In this document: positions 33,800 through 42,425 of the stretch, in pieces
How positions within the stretch are numbered: the stretch's first letter is position 1
Layout: each line of letters opens with the position of its first letter
Origin: Paracoccaceae bacterium
GTDB lineage: Bacteria; Pseudomonadota; Alphaproteobacteria; Rhodobacterales; Rhodobacteraceae
Length of the DNA: 64,000 nt
NCBI GenBank assembly: GCA_007692585.1
Contig: REBU01000041.1
Span: forward strand, 1-64,000
Reading direction: 5' to 3'
Translations under genes and position numbers: made by a program
Notes under the pieces: generated by a model
Databases searched by the model: none
Told to the model about the DNA's origin: nothing
The model's input: the letters and a program-made list of their open reading frames with translations, nothing else

Positions 33800-36247
33800 T
33801 TACTGTGGCAGCGCATAGGCGATGATGTGATCCCCGACAGTGGTTTCGAGCTGCGAATGTCCGGCGGCATGCAGGATGACATATTGGCGGCCATCATGGA
33901 CGAAGCTCATCGGTGACGCCTGCCCGCCAGCAGGCAAGCGCGCTGACCACAGGAGCCGGCCCGTCTCGGTCTCGTAGGCGCGGAAGAAATTGTCCTGCGC
34001 CGCCCCGATGAAGGTGATGCCGCTGGCGGTCACCAGCGGCCCGCCGATATTCACCGTCCCAAGCGGCACGCGCAGGAAGGTCGGCAGGCCCATCGGACCT
34101 GTATCGAAGCCGGTCCCGAAAGGCAGCGACCACAGCAGCGCGCCGCTTTGCAGATCCGTCGCGGCCACATAGCCCCATGGCGGTGCGATGCAGGGCGCAC
34201 CCAGGATCGACAGCCACATCGGGCGGTCCACGCCATACGGGGCCAGCCATTGCGGCGCGACCTCCTGATCGGGGCGCGCGCCGCCCAGACCCACGGGCAT
34301 GTCATTCACCTCGGCCCGCGGGACCATGGTGACGACATTGGGCAGGCGCGAATGGTTGGTGATCACGATGTCACGCGCCAGATCGAGCCCCACACCGCCC
34401 CAGTTGATGCCACCCACCGTGCCGGGATGCAGGAGCATGCCATGCGGGTTCTCGGAAGGCGGGGTATAGATGCCGCGATAGTCCATGCGCAGGAAGTCGC
34501 GCCGACACAGCGCCGCGTCGATCATCGCCACGCCCCATGTCTGGGAATGGTGCAGGGTTTCGGGGTCAGGTCCGATGCGGCCTGCGAAATTGGGGTAGAA
34601 CACGGCTTGCGGCTGGGTCTCGTGCGTCCAGTCCCCCGGCAGCGCACCTTGCGGGGCGGGGCGCGGCTCAACGGGGCGCAGATGTTCGCCCGTGGCCGCG
34701 TCGAGCACATAGAGCGAGCCCTGTTTGGTGCCCTGCACCACGACGCGGCGCATCTCGCCGTCGATCTGCATGTCCATCAGCGCAGGCTGCGCGCCCAGAT
34801 CGTAATCCCACAGATCATGGATCACTGTCGCGAAATCCCAGATCGTCTCGCCTGTCTGCATGTCGATGGCGATCACGGCCGAGGTGAAGCGGTCTTCCTC
34901 CGCGCTGCGCGCGCCGCCCCAATGGTCATTGGCGGAATTGCCCGTGGCGATATAGATGATCCCGGCCTCTGGGTCGCCCGAGATCACGTTCCACACATTC
35001 GGTGTGCCGCGCGGAAAGATCTCGCCTTCGGCCAGCGGCTCTGCGGCGATGCCCTGCCGCAAGGCGTCCCAGGCCCAGATCAGATCGCCCGAAACCGCAT
35101 CATAGGCGCGCACCACGCCCGATGGCGCGTCGCGGCGCTGGTTGTCGCTGACCTGCTGCCCGATCACCACCAGATCACCCACCACCGCCGGGCCGGATGT
35201 CGAAGATGCAAGCCCGGTTTCCTGCAGACCCAGCCCGAGCGCCAGATCGACCACGCCCTGCGTGCCGAAATCGGGGCAGATCGCGCCGCTGGCGGCGTCG
35301 AGCGCATAGAGCCTGCTGTCCACAGTCGTCACGAAAATCCGCGCGGAACAACGCTCATCCCCGGCGGCATTGCGGTGATGAGCGACCGCACGACAGGCCA
35401 CGGAAAAGAGCGATTCCATATCGCTCTCGGAGGTTTCGGGGTCGAAATGCCAGAGCCTGACGCCGGTTGCGGGATCGAGCGCGATCACCTGCTGCGAAGG
35501 GGTGCAGGCAAACAGCGTGCCATCGACGTAAATCGGTGTGTTCTGGGCGCTGTAGCTGATCCGCGTATTGTCGGTCATGTCGCCGGTCTGGATGCGCCAG
35601 ACCTCGGTCAGATCGGCAATATTGGCGCGGGTGATCTGCCCGGCGGGGGTGTAGCGCGCGCCGAGCGGCGAGCCGCCGAAAGCGCTCCAGTCCTCGGCTG
35701 TGTTATGGCCGGGAAAGCTCTGTGTGTCCACGTCCTGCCCGGCGGGTGCGGTGGGGCGTTCCCAGACCAGCGCAAGGGTCAGTCCGGCCCCCGCCACACT
35801 GGCAAGCACGGCGCCCCAGGCCGTGGGGCGCAGCCAGCGCGGCTGCAACTGGCGCGGGCTGCCCCAGATCACCACGGCCAGCAGCAGCGCGAAGATCAGC
35901 CCCGGCACGGCGATCCGTCCCAGAAGGTCGAATTGCCATGACACCAGCCAGTCATTCGCCGCGATCTCGATCAGCCCCCAGAGGAAGGTCAGACCCAGCA
36001 GCAGGCCAGAGGGCAGAAGCGCAAGCGACACCGGCGCGAGCACCAGCGCCGCCAGACCGGCCCAGAACAGCAGCCCTGCGCCGATGAAATAGACCCCGCC
36101 GCCATTGCGGGCGATCTCGAACCCGATCCAGATCAGCGCGGCACCAAGGATGAGTTTCAGCGCCGCACCCCCCATGAGCACAAGCTTCGCAATGATGTGA
36201 TACTGCGCAAACCGCGTTTTGACGAAGGGGGGGATGGGCGACGGCAT
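33800..36247 (-). CDS. Membrane-bound PQQ-dependent dehydrogenase (glucose/quinate type)
   Basis: An 815-residue quinoprotein. An N-terminal block of five membrane helices (to about residue 155) precedes an eight-bladed propeller with the PQQ-enzyme repeats ('TPIYVDGTLFACTPSQQVIALDPATG', 'GYVAATDLQSGALLWSLP'). Such enzymes oxidise glucose, quinate/shikimate or other polyols in the periplasm and pass electrons to ubiquinone. The gene says nothing about the exact substrate. No PQQ biosynthesis gene is in the window. It leads an operon with a CDF transporter, flavoprotein and PLD. Two inverted repeats lie 9-33 bp upstream of the start codon. Confidence 0.88.
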   Translation of the reverse strand: MPSPIPPFVKTRFAQYHIIAKLVLMGGAALKLILGAALIWIGFEIARNGGGVYFIGAGLLFWAGLAALVLAPVSLALLPSGLLLGLTFLWGLIEIAANDWLVSWQFDLLGRIAVPGLIFALLLAVVIWGSPRQLQPRWLRPTAWGAVLASVAGAGLTLALVWERPTAPAGQDVDTQSFPGHNTAEDWSAFGGSPLGARYTPAGQITRANIADLTEVWRIQTGDMTDNTRISYSAQNTPIYVDGTLFACTPSQQVIALDPATGVRLWHFDPETSESDMESLFSVACRAVAHHRNAAGDERCSARIFVTTVDSRLYALDAASGAICPDFGTQGVVDLALGLGLQETGLASSTSGPAVVGDLVVIGQQVSDNQRRDAPSGVVRAYDAVSGDLIWAWDALRQGIAAEPLAEGEIFPRGTPNVWNVISGDPEAGIIYIATGNSANDHWGGARSAEEDRFTSAVIAIDMQTGETIWDFATVIHDLWDYDLGAQPALMDMQIDGEMRRVVVQGTKQGSLYVLDAATGEHLRPVEPRPAPQGALPGDWTHETQPQAVFYPNFAGRIGPDPETLHHSQTWGVAMIDAALCRRDFLRMDYRGIYTPPSENPHGMLLHPGTVGGINWGGVGLDLARDIVITNHSRLPNVVTMVPRAEVNDMPVGLGGARPDQEVAPQWLAPYGVDRPMWLSILGAPCIAPPWGYVAATDLQSGALLWSLPFGTGFDTGPMGLPTFLRVPLGTVNIGGPLVTASGITFIGAAQDNFFRAYETETGRLLWSARLPAGGQASPMSFVHDGRQYVILHAAGHSQLETTVGDHIIAYALPQ

Positions 36248-36638
36248 GGCATGTCCCTGAATGTTGTTTTCAGGAACAACCCGTCAGGCCTGCGGCGGTT
36301 CCCTGCCTTGGGGGGGCGATGGGGGGGGCAAGGCTTTGGGCGGGGAAGGGGGGGGCGGTGTGCGACGCAAGGGGGCATGGGCTTGCCCCCTTGATTTCTG
36401 CGTCCGTCTCGCTGAAGCGTCAGGCGCGTGGGGGCTGGCGTCTGTCCTGCCGAAGGACGCGGACAGGCTGGCAGCGTGGTGCTGCGGACAGGCTACGAAG
36501 GCAGGCGGCGAGGCAGAGCGCTGTCGCGGTGATCAGCGTGGCGACCATGAGTTCCATCGATCGATCCTTCCTGTTTGCGTATTTGGTCAACGCGTGACTG
36601 CGCCGCGCGTTCCATCACCCGGATGGGGCCCTGCGCGC
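36248..36638. other. Intergenic region with inverted repeats and G-runs
   Basis: Near the PQQ dehydrogenase start lie overlapping inverted repeats 'CCTGAA-n7-TTCAGG' (36256-36274) and 'GTTGTT-n6-AACAAC' (36263-36280). Between about 36308 and 36358 there are several G-tracts of four to eight on the plus strand, enough for a possible G-quadruplex. No gene was recognised. Confidence 0.5.
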
Positions 36639-37523
36639 TCAGCCCATCCGTTCCGAAGCATAGGAGCCCGGCGAGGCGGGGAAAACGACGGTCTTGTTGC
36701 CGTTGAGAAAGACCCGGCGGTGGATATGCGCGTGGATCGCGCGGGCGAGAACCTGGCTTTCCACATCGCGCCCGAGGCTGACATAATCGCTGGGCGATTG
36801 CGCATGGGTGACGCGCACCGTGTCCTGTTCGATGATCGGACCTTCATCGAGATCCGCCGTGACATAATGCGAGGTCGCGCCGATCAGCTTCACGCCGCGC
36901 TCATAGGCTTGTTTATAGGGGTTCGCGCCCTTGAAGCTGGGCAGGAAGGAATGGTGGATATTGATGATGCGCCCCGACATCTTCGCGCACATCGCGTCTG
37001 ACAGAACCTGCATGTAGCGCGCCAGAACGATCAGCTCGGCCCCGGTGCTCTCGACCACATCCATGATGCGGGCTTCGGCGTCGGGCTTGTTCTGTTTCGT
37101 GACCGGGATGCAGTGGAAGGGGATGTCATGGTTCACCACGACTTTCTGATAATCCATGTGATTGGAAATCACGGCCACGATGTCGATGGGCAGTGCCCCG
37201 ATGCGCCAGCGATAGAGCAGATCGTTCAGGCAATGGCCAAAGCGCGACACCATCAGGATCACTTTCATGCGCACAGCGTCGTCATGGAATGCGTAATCCA
37301 TCCCCATCTCTTGCCCGATGGGGGCGAAATTCCCGGTCAGCTGGGCCAGATCCGCGCCGGTTTCGCTGGCGAAACTGACCCGCATGAAGAAGCGCCCGGT
37401 TTCCATATCGTCGAATTGCGAGCTGTCGGTAATATTGCAGCCCTGCTGGGCGAGAAAACCGGCGATGGCGGCCACGATGCCACGCGCTGTGGGGCATGTC
37501 ACAGTCAGGGTGTAATGCGTCAT
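36639..37523 (-). CDS. purU: Formyltetrahydrofolate deformylase PurU
   Basis: A 294-residue enzyme hydrolysing 10-formyl-THF to formate and THF. An N-terminal ACT domain ('CPTARGIVAAIAGFLAQQGCNITDSSQF') precedes the formyltransferase-type domain with 'MVSRFGHCLNDLLYRW', the catalytic 'IHHSFLPSFKGANPYKQAYERGVKLIGATSHYVTADLDEGPIIEQD' His/Asp region (Asn-x-His and Asp). Start ATG at 37523; the track's 834-residue version extends antisense through the ABC operon and is not real. A structured leader lies directly upstream and pairs with the start region. Confidence 0.95.
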   Translation of the reverse strand: MTHYTLTVTCPTARGIVAAIAGFLAQQGCNITDSSQFDDMETGRFFMRVSFASETGADLAQLTGNFAPIGQEMGMDYAFHDDAVRMKVILMVSRFGHCLNDLLYRWRIGALPIDIVAVISNHMDYQKVVVNHDIPFHCIPVTKQNKPDAEARIMDVVESTGAELIVLARYMQVLSDAMCAKMSGRIINIHHSFLPSFKGANPYKQAYERGVKLIGATSHYVTADLDEGPIIEQDTVRVTHAQSPSDYVSLGRDVESQVLARAIHAHIHRRVFLNGNKTVVFPASPGSYASERMG

Positions 37524-37576
37524 GTCAGGTCTCTTTATGTGGATCAGGGCGACGTTGCCCTGACACATTCCACAGG
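37524..37576 (-). promoter_or_regulatory. Structured 5' leader of purU, possible cis-acting RNA
   Basis: On the minus strand the leader holds 'TGTGGA-ATGTG-TCAGGGC-AACGTC-GCCCTGA-TCCACA': a 7-bp stem, a 6-nt loop, and an outer 6-bp stem with a 5-nt bulge on one side. The segment 'TGTCAGG' in the bulge/5' arm can alternatively pair with 'CCTGACA' at the purU start codon ('CCTGACATG'). Two competing folds are thus possible, one exposing and one masking the start. Confidence 0.45.
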
Positions 37577-37805
37577 CCGGGGGCGCAAACAAGCGTAAGA
37601 TGGGCGATGTCGTATCTGGCTTTGAGCGCGTGTCGGATGCGTCAACGGGCACTGCGGGGATTAGCGGCGTCCGGCGCAGGGTCACGCTTGACTTGCCTGC
37701 GTTTTCCACGGAACATTTCACCATGGGACCAGCGCAACACAGAGAGGTTGCGCCGGGAAGACCAAGCACAACATGCATGATGCCAATAAAATCAGGGAGA
37801 ATGAT

Positions 37806-39404
37806 ATGAAGATGACCCCAATCCTGCGCCGGGCACGCGCGGGCCTTCTGGCGGGTGTGGCGGCGACAGCGCTCGTCGTCTCGGGCAGCGTGGCCATGGC
37901 CGAAACCATCCGCTGGGCGCGCGTCACCGATGCGCTGACGATGGACCCGCACAGCCAGAATGAAGGGCCGACCCATACGCTGAACCATCACATCTATGAA
38001 ACGCTCGTGGGCCGTGATGATGACGGTACGCTGACCCCGCGTCTGGCGACGCAATGGGGGATCTCGGAGGAAGATGAGACCGTCTGGGTCTTCACCATCC
38101 GCGACGGTGTGAAATTCCATGATGGCAGCGACATGACGGTGGAAGATGTGGTCTTCTCGCTCGACCGCGCGCGCACGCCGCCTTCGGGCATGGCAGCACT
38201 TCATGCCGCCGTTGAGGAAGTGACAGCGGTGGATGAGAGCACGGTGCATGTGCGCATGGCAGGCCCCGCGCCGCTTTATGTGCAGAACCTGACCAACACG
38301 TTCATCATGTCCAAAGCCTGGGCTGAAGCCAATGGCGTCGAGGCCGCACCGAATTTTGCGGCTGGCGAAGAAGCCTATTCGGTGCGCAACACCAACGGCA
38401 CCGGCCCTTACCGTCTGGTCGAGCGGGATCCCGAAGTGCGCACGGTCCTGCAGGTTTTCGAGGATCACTGGGACGATGCGCCTGCGGTGACCGAGATCAT
38501 CTACACCCCGATCTCGGAAGCCGCGACCCGCGTGGCGGCCCTGCTGTCGGGCGAGGTCGATATCGTGCAGGACGTGCCGGTGCAGGATATCGCGCGGCTG
38601 GAACAGACCGACGGCATCCGCGTGGTGCGCGGCCCGGAGAACCGCAACATCTTCTTCAGCTATGACATGAGCTCGGAGACGCTGGCCTCGTCGGATGCGG
38701 CGACCAATCCTTTCGCGGAACCGCTGGTGCGCGAAGCGATGGCGCTGGCGCTGGACCGCAATGCGATCCGGCAAGTGGTCATGCGCGGGGAAAGCCAGCC
38801 TTCGGCTGCGCCCCTGCCGCCCTTCGTGAACGGCTGGACCGAAGAAATGGACGCGTTCGGCGATCCTGATCTCGCGCGGGCGCGCGAGTTGATGGAAGAA
38901 GCCGGGTTTGCCGATGGCTTCTCGGTGCGGCTCGATTGCCCCAATGACCGTTATCTGAACGACGAATCCATCTGTCAGGCGCTGGTGGGGATGATGGCGC
39001 AGATCGGCATCCGGGTGGATCTGAACGCGCAGACCCGGTCGCTGCATTTCCCGCTGATCGAGAATTGGGAAACCGATTTCTACCTGCTGGGCTGGGGGGT
39101 TCCGACCTTCGACAGCCAGTATGTGTTTGATTTCCTTGTTCATACGCGGGAAGGCAGCTACGGCTCATTCAACGGCTCGCGTTACTCCAACCCGGAACTC
39201 GACGCCAAGATCGAAGCGCTGGCCACGATGACCGATCTGGAAGAACGCGACGCGCTGATCGCAGAGATCTGGGCCGAGGTGATGGACGAGCGCATCTTCC
39301 TGAACGTGCATAACCAGGTGCTGGCCTATGCGATGCGCGACAGCATCTCGCTGGATGTGCACCCGGAAAACCAGCCGCGCATGACCACGGTCAGCTTCGA
39401 CTGA
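37806..39404 (+). CDS. Dipeptide/oligopeptide-type ABC transporter substrate-binding protein
   Basis: A 532-residue SBP of the cluster C (SBP_bac_5) class. Signal peptide to about residue 31 ('VVSGSVAMA'). 'LTPRLATQWGISEEDETVWVFTIRDGVKFHDGSDMTVEDVVFSLDRA' is diagnostic of DppA/OppA-type proteins. Together with the two permeases and two ATPases that follow it forms a complete five-gene transporter. A 7-bp hairpin ('GCGCAAC'/'GTTGCGC') sits in the leader about 50 bp upstream of the start. The ATG at 37806 follows 'GGGAG'. Confidence 0.92.
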   Translation: MKMTPILRRARAGLLAGVAATALVVSGSVAMAETIRWARVTDALTMDPHSQNEGPTHTLNHHIYETLVGRDDDGTLTPRLATQWGISEEDETVWVFTIRDGVKFHDGSDMTVEDVVFSLDRARTPPSGMAALHAAVEEVTAVDESTVHVRMAGPAPLYVQNLTNTFIMSKAWAEANGVEAAPNFAAGEEAYSVRNTNGTGPYRLVERDPEVRTVLQVFEDHWDDAPAVTEIIYTPISEAATRVAALLSGEVDIVQDVPVQDIARLEQTDGIRVVRGPENRNIFFSYDMSSETLASSDAATNPFAEPLVREAMALALDRNAIRQVVMRGESQPSAAPLPPFVNGWTEEMDAFGDPDLARARELMEEAGFADGFSVRLDCPNDRYLNDESICQALVGMMAQIGIRVDLNAQTRSLHFPLIENWETDFYLLGWGVPTFDSQYVFDFLVHTREGSYGSFNGSRYSNPELDAKIEALATMTDLEERDALIAEIWAEVMDERIFLNVHNQVLAYAMRDSISLDVHPENQPRMTTVSFD

Positions 39405-39421
39405 GCACGGCTTGACCTGCC

Positions 39422-39459
39422 GACCCGCGCGGGATACTCCGCGCGGGTCTTCTGATTTC
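39422..39459 (+). terminator. Hairpin between binding protein and permease genes
   Basis: An 11-bp perfect stem 'GACCCGCGCGG'/'CCGCGCGGGTC' with loop 'GATACT', followed by 'TTCTGATTTC'. It lies 17 bp after the binding protein stop, 54 bp before the first permease start. It is a partial terminator or 3'-protecting structure that would give more binding protein than permease. Confidence 0.6.
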
Positions 39460-39502
39460 AGGGCAGCATTGCTGACCTTGTTTTCCGCCCGCGAGGTTCG
39501 CC

Positions 39503-40489
39503 ATGATCGCCTTCATCCTGCGCCGCCTGCTGCAATCGGTCATGGTCATGCTGACTGTGGCGCTGGTCGCTTTCGCGCTGTTTCGCTTCGTGGGCGATCC
39601 GGTCGCGTCGATGGTCGGGCAGGAAACCACGCTGGCCGAACGCGCCGAAATCCGCGAGGCGCTGGGCCTGAATGATCCGTTCCCGGTGCAATTCGTCAAG
39701 TTCATCGCCCGCGCAGTGCAGGGGGATTTCGGCATTTCCTACCGGCTGCAACAGCCGGTGATGGAGCTGATCCTGTCACGCTTGCCGGCCACGCTGGAAC
39801 TGGCGCTGGTGTCTGGCGTGCTGGCCTTTGCCTTTGGCGTGGGGTTCGGGGTCTATACTGCGCTCAGGCGGGGAAATTGGCTCTCGGGCACGATCATGAC
39901 CGTCTCGCTGATCGGCGTGTCGTTGCCGACCTTCCTGATCGGGGTGCTTTTGATCTGGGTTTTCGCGGTCGAGCTGCAATGGCTGCCCAGTTTCGGGCGC
40001 GGCGAGGTGGTGCAGGTCGGCAATTGGTGGCGCACGGGGCTACTGACCGAAAGCGGGCGTGCCTCGCTCATTTTGCCTGCGATCACGCTGGGCCTATATC
40101 AGATGACGCTGATCATGCGACTGGTGCGCGCCGAGATGCTGGAAGTGCTGCGTACCGATTACATCAAATTCGCCCGCGCGCGGGGTCTGTCGAACCGCGC
40201 TGTGCATTTCGGCCATGCGCTGAAAAACACGTTGGTTCCGGTCATCACCATCACCGGGCTGCAGATGGGCAGCATCATCGCGTTTTCGATCATCACGGAA
40301 ACCGTGTTCCAATGGCCGGGCGTCGGCGCGCTGTTCATCAATTCCGTGCGTTTTGTCGATGTGCCGGTGATGGCGGCCTATCTGATGCTGATCGCGCTCG
40401 TCTTCGTGGTCATCAATCTGATCGTGGACCTGCTTTATTATGCGGTGGATCCGCGCCTGCGCGTCGACCGCGCCAATGCCCGCAGCTGA
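39503..40489 (+). CDS. Peptide-type ABC transporter permease 1
   Basis: A 328-residue DppB-like permease, six helices. N-terminal 'MIAFILRRLLQSVMVMLTVA' is typical, with 'LGLNDPFPVQFVKFI' and the EAA loop 'KFARARGLSNRAVHFGHALKNTLVPVITITG'. Pairs with the next permease to form the pore. Confidence 0.93.
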   Translation: MIAFILRRLLQSVMVMLTVALVAFALFRFVGDPVASMVGQETTLAERAEIREALGLNDPFPVQFVKFIARAVQGDFGISYRLQQPVMELILSRLPATLELALVSGVLAFAFGVGFGVYTALRRGNWLSGTIMTVSLIGVSLPTFLIGVLLIWVFAVELQWLPSFGRGEVVQVGNWWRTGLLTESGRASLILPAITLGLYQMTLIMRLVRAEMLEVLRTDYIKFARARGLSNRAVHFGHALKNTLVPVITITGLQMGSIIAFSIITETVFQWPGVGALFINSVRFVDVPVMAAYLMLIALVFVVINLIVDLLYYAVDPRLRVDRANARS

Positions 40490-40500
40490 GGGGGGCTGAC

Positions 40501-41442
40501 ATGACCGATTTCACACCCGAAGACCGCCCCAATGCCTTCGCCCGCGCCTGGGACAGCGACATCGCCTGGTCCTTCCGCCATTCGCCGCTGGCGATTGTCG
40601 CGGCCGCTGTGTCGCTGCTGATCATCGCGGCCGCGATCTTCGCGCCCTGGCTTGCGCCGCATGACCCGTTCAACCCGGCCTCGCTGAACCTGATGGACGG
40701 CTTCACGCCACCGATGCAGCCCAACCAGTTTACCGGCAATGTCTATTGGCTGGGCACGGATAATCAGGGCCGCGATGTGTTCTCGACCATCCTTTACGGG
40801 GCGCGGATTTCGCTTTTCGTGGGGTTCATGGCGGTGCTGTTTGCGATGGTGCTGGGGATCACGCTGGGGCTGATCGCAGGCTATCGCGGCGGCTGGATCG
40901 ACAGCTTGCTGATGCGCATCGCGGATGTGCAGCTGACCTTCCCGGCGATCCTGCTGGCGCTTCTGATCTTCGGCGTGGCGCGCGGCTTCATCCCGCCCTC
41001 GATGCGCGACGCGATGGCGATCTGGGTGCTGATCGTGGCCATTGGCCTGTCGGAATGGGTGAATTATGCGCGGGTCGTGCGCGGCGCGGCGATGGTCGAG
41101 AAGAGCAAGGAATATGTGCAGGCCGCCCGCGTCATCGGCGTGCATCCCGCGCGGATCCTGATCCGCCATATCCTGCCCAATGTCATGGGGCCGGTGCTGG
41201 TCATCGCCACGATCGGCCTTGCGCTCGCGATCATCGCCGAGGCGACGCTGTCCTTCCTGGGCGTCGGCGTGCCGTCCACGCAACCCTCGCTTGGCACGCT
41301 GATCCGCATCGGGCAGGGGTTCCTGTTTTCGGGCGAATGGTGGATATTGCTGTTCCCCTCGCTGACGCTGCTGGCGCTTGCGCTGTCGGTCAATCTGCTC
41401 GGCGACTGGCTGCGCGACGCCCTGAACCCGAGGCTCCGCTGA
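40501..41442 (+). CDS. Peptide-type ABC transporter permease 2
   Basis: A 313-residue DppC-like permease. 'WLAPHDPFNPASLNLMDGF', 'GTDNQGRDVFSTILYGARISL' and the EAA loop 'QAARVIGVHPARILIRHILPNVMGPVLV' are typical. The ATG at 40501 is 11 bp after the first permease stop. The stop TGA overlaps the ATG of the next gene (TGATG). The track's 521-residue version reads from inside the first permease. Confidence 0.93.
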   Translation: MTDFTPEDRPNAFARAWDSDIAWSFRHSPLAIVAAAVSLLIIAAAIFAPWLAPHDPFNPASLNLMDGFTPPMQPNQFTGNVYWLGTDNQGRDVFSTILYGARISLFVGFMAVLFAMVLGITLGLIAGYRGGWIDSLLMRIADVQLTFPAILLALLIFGVARGFIPPSMRDAMAIWVLIVAIGLSEWVNYARVVRGAAMVEKSKEYVQAARVIGVHPARILIRHILPNVMGPVLVIATIGLALAIIAEATLSFLGVGVPSTQPSLGTLIRIGQGFLFSGEWWILLFPSLTLLALALSVNLLGDWLRDALNPRLR

Positions 41443-42425
41443 TGACCCCGCTTCTGTCTGTCCGCGATCTGATCGTTGAATTTCCCACCCGGCGCGGCAC
41501 GCTGCGCGCGCTCGACCGGGTGTCGTTTGACATTGCCGAGGGCGAAGTGCTGGGCATGGTCGGCGAATCCGGGGCGGGAAAATCGCTGACCGGGGCCGCG
41601 ATCATCGGGCTGCTGGAGCCGCCGGGTCGTATCGCAGGTGGCGAGATCTGGCTGCGCGGCGCGCGCATCGACAATCTGCCGCGCGAGAAGATGCGCCGTA
41701 TCCGGGGCCGGCGGATCGGGATGGTGTTTCAGGATCCGCTGACCAGCCTCAACCCGCTTTATACGGTTGCGCAACAATTGATTGAGACGATCCGCACGCA
41801 TATGGATGTGTCCGAGCGCGAAGCGCGCGCGCGCGCCGTGGGGCTTCTGGACCGCGTGGGCATCCCGGCGGCGGCGCGGAGGATCGATGATTACCCGCAT
41901 CACTTCTCGGGGGGCATGCGCCAGCGCGTCGTGATCGCGCTCGCCCTCGCCGCCGAGCCGGAACTGGTGATCGCGGATGAGCCGACCACCGCGCTTGATG
42001 TGTCGGTGCAGGCGCAGATCATTGATGTGCTGAAGGAAATCTGCGCCGAGCGCGGCGCGTCGGTGATGCTGATCACGCATGACATGGGCGTGATTGCTGA
42101 AACTGCCGACCGGGTGGCGGTGCTTTATGCCGGGCGGCTGGCCGAAATCGGGCCGGTGCGCGACGTCATTCAGGCCGCCGAGCATCCCTATACGGCGGGG
42201 CTGATGGGCTCTATCCCGACACTGACGCAAGAGGCTGCGCGGCTGACGCAGATCCCCGGTTCCATGCCCCGGCTGAACGCCATCCCGCAAGGCTGCGCCT
42301 TCAACCCGCGCTGCCCGCGCGTGTTCGATCAATGCCGCACCGCGCGCCCGGAACTGGTGGCGCGGGCAGGCGCGCGGCAGGTTGCCTGCTGGCTCTATGA
42401 GAAGGAGGCACAGAATGTCGGGTGA
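41442..42425 (+). CDS. Peptide-type ABC transporter ATP-binding protein 1 (DppD-like)
   Basis: A 327-residue ATPase. Walker A 'GESGAGKSLT', signature 'FSGGMRQRVVIALALA', Walker B 'LVIADEPTTALD'. The C-terminal oligopeptide/dipeptide ABC domain has the four-Cys cluster pattern 'CAFNPRCPRVFDQC', which in relatives binds an iron-sulfur centre. Overlaps the permease stop by one base and the next ATPase gene by 11 bp. Confidence 0.93.
   Translation: MTPLLSVRDLIVEFPTRRGTLRALDRVSFDIAEGEVLGMVGESGAGKSLTGAAIIGLLEPPGRIAGGEIWLRGARIDNLPREKMRRIRGRRIGMVFQDPLTSLNPLYTVAQQLIETIRTHMDVSEREARARAVGLLDRVGIPAAARRIDDYPHHFSGGMRQRVVIALALAAEPELVIADEPTTALDVSVQAQIIDVLKEICAERGASVMLITHDMGVIAETADRVAVLYAGRLAEIGPVRDVIQAAEHPYTAGLMGSIPTLTQEAARLTQIPGSMPRLNAIPQGCAFNPRCPRVFDQCRTARPELVARAGARQVACWLYEKEAQNVG

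Noticed and set aside
37524-39143. Upstream extension of PurU to 834 residues
   Set aside because: The extension is antisense to the ABC binding protein; PurU homologues start at the ACT domain.
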